Origin: Clostridia bacterium
GTDB taxonomy: Bacteria > Bacillota_A > Clostridia > Christensenellales > Aristaeellaceae
Direction: 5' to 3'
Assembly: GCA_017620455.1 (NCBI GenBank)
Contig: JAFZQK010000027.1
Coordinates: 1 to 8,023, forward strand
DNA length: 8,023 nt
Shown here: one piece after another, positions 6,211 to 8,023 of the stretch
How positions within the stretch are numbered: the first letter of the stretch is position 1
How the letters are laid out: the number at the start of each line of letters is the position of its first letter
Program-made: the position numbers and the translations under genes
The notes under the pieces: model-generated
The model's database searches: none
Told to the model about the DNA's origin: nothing
What the model saw: only the letters and a program-made list of their open reading frames with translations

Positions 6211-7506
6211 TTATCGAAATTCTTTTTCGCCCGCGATGATATCGCTCAGCCTGAATACCAGGTTTCCGTCCTTCACTTCATACGGCATGGGGATGGGATT
6301 GCAGCCGCCTTTGAAGCCGATGGTGTTGATGTTCATCACCACGTCGCAGCGCTTGCAGATGATCTGCCCGTTGCGCTCGAAGTATCCAGCGTTTCCGCAG
6401 ACCTCGCAGGCGTCCAGCCCCACGCCGAAAGCGGCGGAATTCGGCTTCTTCACCACGATCCAGCGGACGGAGATGTTCTTTTCGGTTTTATACTCGAAGC
6501 GGTGCAGATGCCCGTCGCTGACGTTCTCCATGGGCACCAGAATGACGCCCGCTTCCTGATCCACGGTATAGGCCTCCGGCGCGGACAGCTCCACCTGCTT
6601 CGTATCGCTGGCTTTCACTGCGGTCATGATCACGGCGCACAGGATGACGCAGATCATCACGCCCGCCGCCACCCGCCGCCAGTGCCGGTTCCGGGCTTTC
6701 AGCTTGCGCAGCTGGGCCGGATTGTCGTATGGTTCTTTGATCGCCGTGCCCCGGTGGAACAGAAAAACGGCCAGCAGGGCGGAAATGCCCGCCGTGATCC
6801 AGGTAAACAGCATGGCGTGGTTGGCGGTGAACATCATCCAATCACCGATCCAGCCGTACGCCGCGTCGGTGTATTTTACGGGCCATTTCAGCCATTTCGC
6901 CCGGTTCACCCAGGGCACGAAGAAGCGGCCGAAACAATACACGGCAAAGGAAAGGAGGCCGGCGTTCAGCGCCGCGGGGATCAGGCCGTAGGGCTTTATA
7001 TACAGCGCGCAGCGGGAAAGCAGGCGCGAAAAGACGAGCAGCAGCACCAGCGCGCCCAGCCATCCGGCCATGCGCACCATGTAATACGAAGACAAATATC
7101 CCTGGCCCATGGTGTTGAAGCTGAAGGGATACAGCAGCACGCCCGGCAGGGAATAGAAAATCAGCGCGGCAGACAGGAGAGAGCCCGCGGCGCACAGGAC
7201 CGCGCTTCCCGCCCTGAATCCGGTTGTTTCCTTCCGGCCAAATAGAACCGTCAGCACAAGGATCAGGAATGTAAGCGCCAGGATCACGGCGTAAATATAA
7301 TGATTCCAGTGGCTGGAAATGATCAGCTTGGTGTTGAATTTCACGGCGGCCAGGGCGATGGAAGCAAGAACGCCCGCGCCCAGCGCGATCCCGTGGATCA
7401 GCCGCCCTTTCCGGCCGGTCAGCCGGCAAAGAAAAACGTGCATGAGGGTGGTCAGGGCGACGGTCAGGAACAGATCCTGCGTCACCATCCAGAGATACTT
7501 GAACAC
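6211..7506 (-). CDS. Polytopic membrane protein with C-terminal DUF2318 domain (Cj1660/FetA-like)
   Basis: The protein has 431 residues with about eight membrane segments (near 10-30, 36-56, 70-90, 102-124, 143-165, 175-195, 232-252, 280-299) and a soluble tail of about 130 residues. The tail is a clear DUF2318 domain: VSDGHLHRFEY (329-339), ACEVCGNAGYF (366-376) with Cys367 and Cys370, ICKRCDV with Cys384 and Cys387, then IGFKGGCNPIPMPY with Cys402. DUF2318 proteins are found with FTR1, P19 and MacB-type genes in iron uptake loci. The cysteines suggest a metal, haem or Fe-S site outside the membrane; which one is not known to me. The start is GTG (7506-7504) after a plain GGGGG ribosome site, weaker than those of the other genes here. 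A later ATG (residue 7) has no such site. Confidence 0.92.
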   Translation of the reverse strand: MFKYLWMVTQDLFLTVALTTLMHVFLCRLTGRKGRLIHGIALGAGVLASIALAAVKFNTKLIISSHWNHYIYAVILALTFLILVLTVLFGRKETTGFRAGSAVLCAAGSLLSAALIFYSLPGVLLYPFSFNTMGQGYLSSYYMVRMAGWLGALVLLLVFSRLLSRCALYIKPYGLIPAALNAGLLSFAVYCFGRFFVPWVNRAKWLKWPVKYTDAAYGWIGDWMMFTANHAMLFTWITAGISALLAVFLFHRGTAIKEPYDNPAQLRKLKARNRHWRRVAAGVMICVILCAVIMTAVKASDTKQVELSAPEAYTVDQEAGVILVPMENVSDGHLHRFEYKTEKNISVRWIVVKKPNSAAFGVGLDACEVCGNAGYFERNGQIICKRCDVVMNINTIGFKGGCNPIPMPYEVKDGNLVFRLSDIIAGEKEFR

Positions 7507-7513
7507 GGTAAAA

Positions 7514-7518
7514 CCCCC
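7514..7518 (-). promoter_or_regulatory. Weak G-run ribosome site for the GTG-started DUF2318 gene
   Basis: GGGGG on the minus strand ends 7 bases before the GTG at 7506-7504. It is the only purine run at the right distance. The unusual start codon and poor site suggest lower translation than for the other genes of the operon, which all begin with ATG. Confidence 0.5.
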
Positions 7519-7541
7519 GTATGATCAAAGTGGATAAACGC

Positions 7542-7610
7542 GCGCAATGCTGACATGTCCTCCCCCGCGGAAGACATGCCAGCAATCGCTGAAGGTCATA
7601 CCCATTGCGC
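7542..7610 (-). other. Structured RNA element in the leader of the DUF2318 gene
   Basis: On the minus-strand transcript, bases 7584-7569 and 7563-7548 form a 16-bp stem around a 5-base GCGGG loop. Two of its pairs are G-U, which would be A-C mismatches in a plus-strand RNA, so the fold favours the operon's own strand. An outer 8-bp perfect stem (GCGCAATG at 7610-7603 with CATTGCGC at 7549-7542) encloses it, sharing two bases. It begins at the edge of repeat copy D and ends about 24 bases before the ribosome site. It does not match a riboswitch class I know. No T-tract follows, so it is not a terminator. Confidence 0.65.
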
Positions 7611-7665
7611 TTTCTCGGAAGGGGCCCGGGGAAACCGTTCTTTGGCTTTTTAGAGCGGTTTCCCC
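7609..7665. repeat. Palindromic intergenic repeat, copy D
   Basis: CGCTTTCTCGGAAGGGG (7609-7625) leads into a hairpin with 14-base arms (7628-7641 and 7652-7665), one non-Watson-Crick pair and a 10-base loop. It keeps the GGGGAAACCGTTCT core of the family, but the loop differs from the CCT/AGG loop of copies A and C. It lies just after the P19-family gene (stop at 7688). On the minus strand no T-run follows. Confidence 0.8.
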
Positions 7666-7687
7666 ATAAATCCCCGTTTTTCCGTTC

Positions 7688-8023
7688 TTACCATTCCTTG
7701 ACGAACTTCCAGCCGGTCCAGGTGGCGGTCAGGGGTTCGGTCCAGAAGCCGTCCTTGGCTTCCACGCCGGTTTCGGCGTCCACGTGGAGCAGATAGCCGT
7801 TTTCAGCGGGGCTCTTGATGTAGAGGGTGATGGTGTATTCGCCCTCGGGGAGGGGAATGTTGTTGCCGTAGTGGGGGCCGTCGGAAGCGGCCATGGGCAT
7901 CATGGAGCCGGAGTACACTTCCTTGCCGTCCAGATCCTTGATGACGAAATCAATGCTCAGGTAGGGCACCCAGCCGTCCACGGGGAAGCCGTAGGGGTTC
8001 TCGTTGGCGGTGAGGTCCACTTC
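7688..8023 (-). CDS. P19/Tpd/FetP-family iron-binding protein (partial, 5' end outside window)
   Basis: The last 111 residues are present, and the frame is open to the window edge, so the true start and export signal are not visible. The fragment has the family pattern: GFPVDGWVPYLSIDF (12-26), the hallmark MPMAASDGPHYGNN (42-55), and LLHVDAETGV (78-87) before the closing FWTEPL. In C. jejuni P19 the metal site uses a Met and a His of the hallmark segment, a His of the H-x-D-x-E-T-G-V segment, and an upstream His/Glu pair. Met44, His51 and His80 of the fragment match the first three; the Glu at the very edge may be the upstream one. P19, FetP and Treponema Tpd (Tp34) are exported iron/copper-binding dimers. 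It is the first visible gene of the operon, and an FTR1-type permease gene could lie upstream. Confidence 0.93.
   Translation of the reverse strand, partial: EVDLTANENPYGFPVDGWVPYLSIDFVIKDLDGKEVYSGSMMPMAASDGPHYGNNIPLPEGEYTITLYIKSPAENGYLLHVDAETGVEAKDGFWTEPLTATWTGWKFVKEW

Noticed and set aside
7519..7545. Possible internal promoter before the DUF2318 gene (TTGCGC with TCATAC 17 bases later, minus strand)
   Set aside because: The -10 match is only two of six, and the -35 falls inside the stem of the RNA fold. It is too weak to call.
6842..7585. 247-residue minus-strand frame overlapping the DUF2318 gene
   Set aside because: It is in another frame of the same DNA, with Arg-rich sequence and no membrane or domain pattern. 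The DUF2318 frame explains the region fully.
8018..8020. GTG as the start codon of the P19-family gene
   Set aside because: The family needs an export signal and about 40 or more residues before this point, and the frame stays open to the window edge. The gene is simply cut.

Overview
The window is a GC-rich bacterial segment. Almost all of it is one compact gene cluster read on the minus strand, that is, from base 8023 down to base 215. GGAGG-like ribosome sites, short overlaps, high GC and the DUF4418/FtsX/ATPase set suggest a Gram-positive anaerobe of the Clostridia (Bacillota) type. No rRNA or other taxonomic marker is present, so that placement is inference.

Layout in the direction of transcription: (1) the 3' part of a P19/Tpd/FetP-family iron-binding protein (7688-8023, cut by the window edge); (2) a polytopic membrane protein ending in a DUF2318 domain with a CxxC/CxxC/C cysteine set (6211-7506); (3) an FtsX-type ABC permease of 431 aa (4792-6087); (4) a second FtsX-type permease of 486 aa (3261-4721), whose extracytoplasmic region carries an inserted FMN-binding domain with a TGATVTS flavinylation-type motif; (5) their ABC ATPase (2582-3256). 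This order (P19, DUF2318, permease, permease, ATPase) matches the P19 iron-uptake locus of Campylobacter jejuni (p19, cj1660-cj1663) and the fet locus of E. coli. A second, tightly coupled ABC module follows: a small DUF4418 membrane protein (2099-2497), a third FtsX-type permease (903-2102) and a second ABC ATPase (215-901). A convergent plus-strand gene with a C-terminal bacterial SH3 domain ends at base 103, followed by its own terminator.

Proposed working model (inference): P19 binds iron outside the membrane, and the two permeases with their ATPase drive an export/mechanotransmission-type ABC machine. DUF2318 cysteines and the FMN domain supply extracytoplasmic redox chemistry. In Campylobacter and E. 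coli the locus ends with thioredoxin-like genes; here none is seen, and the flavin domain plus the DUF4418 module occupy the equivalent positions.

No gene-free stretch exceeds 300 bases. The gaps are 104-214 (terminator and a palindrome), 2498-2581, 4722-4791, 6088-6210 and 7507-7687. The last four each hold a copy, whole or broken, of one palindromic intergenic repeat; 7507-7687 also holds a separate strong RNA fold just upstream of the DUF2318 gene. No convincing promoter or Fur/DtxR-type operator was seen; the operon promoter probably lies beyond base 8023.
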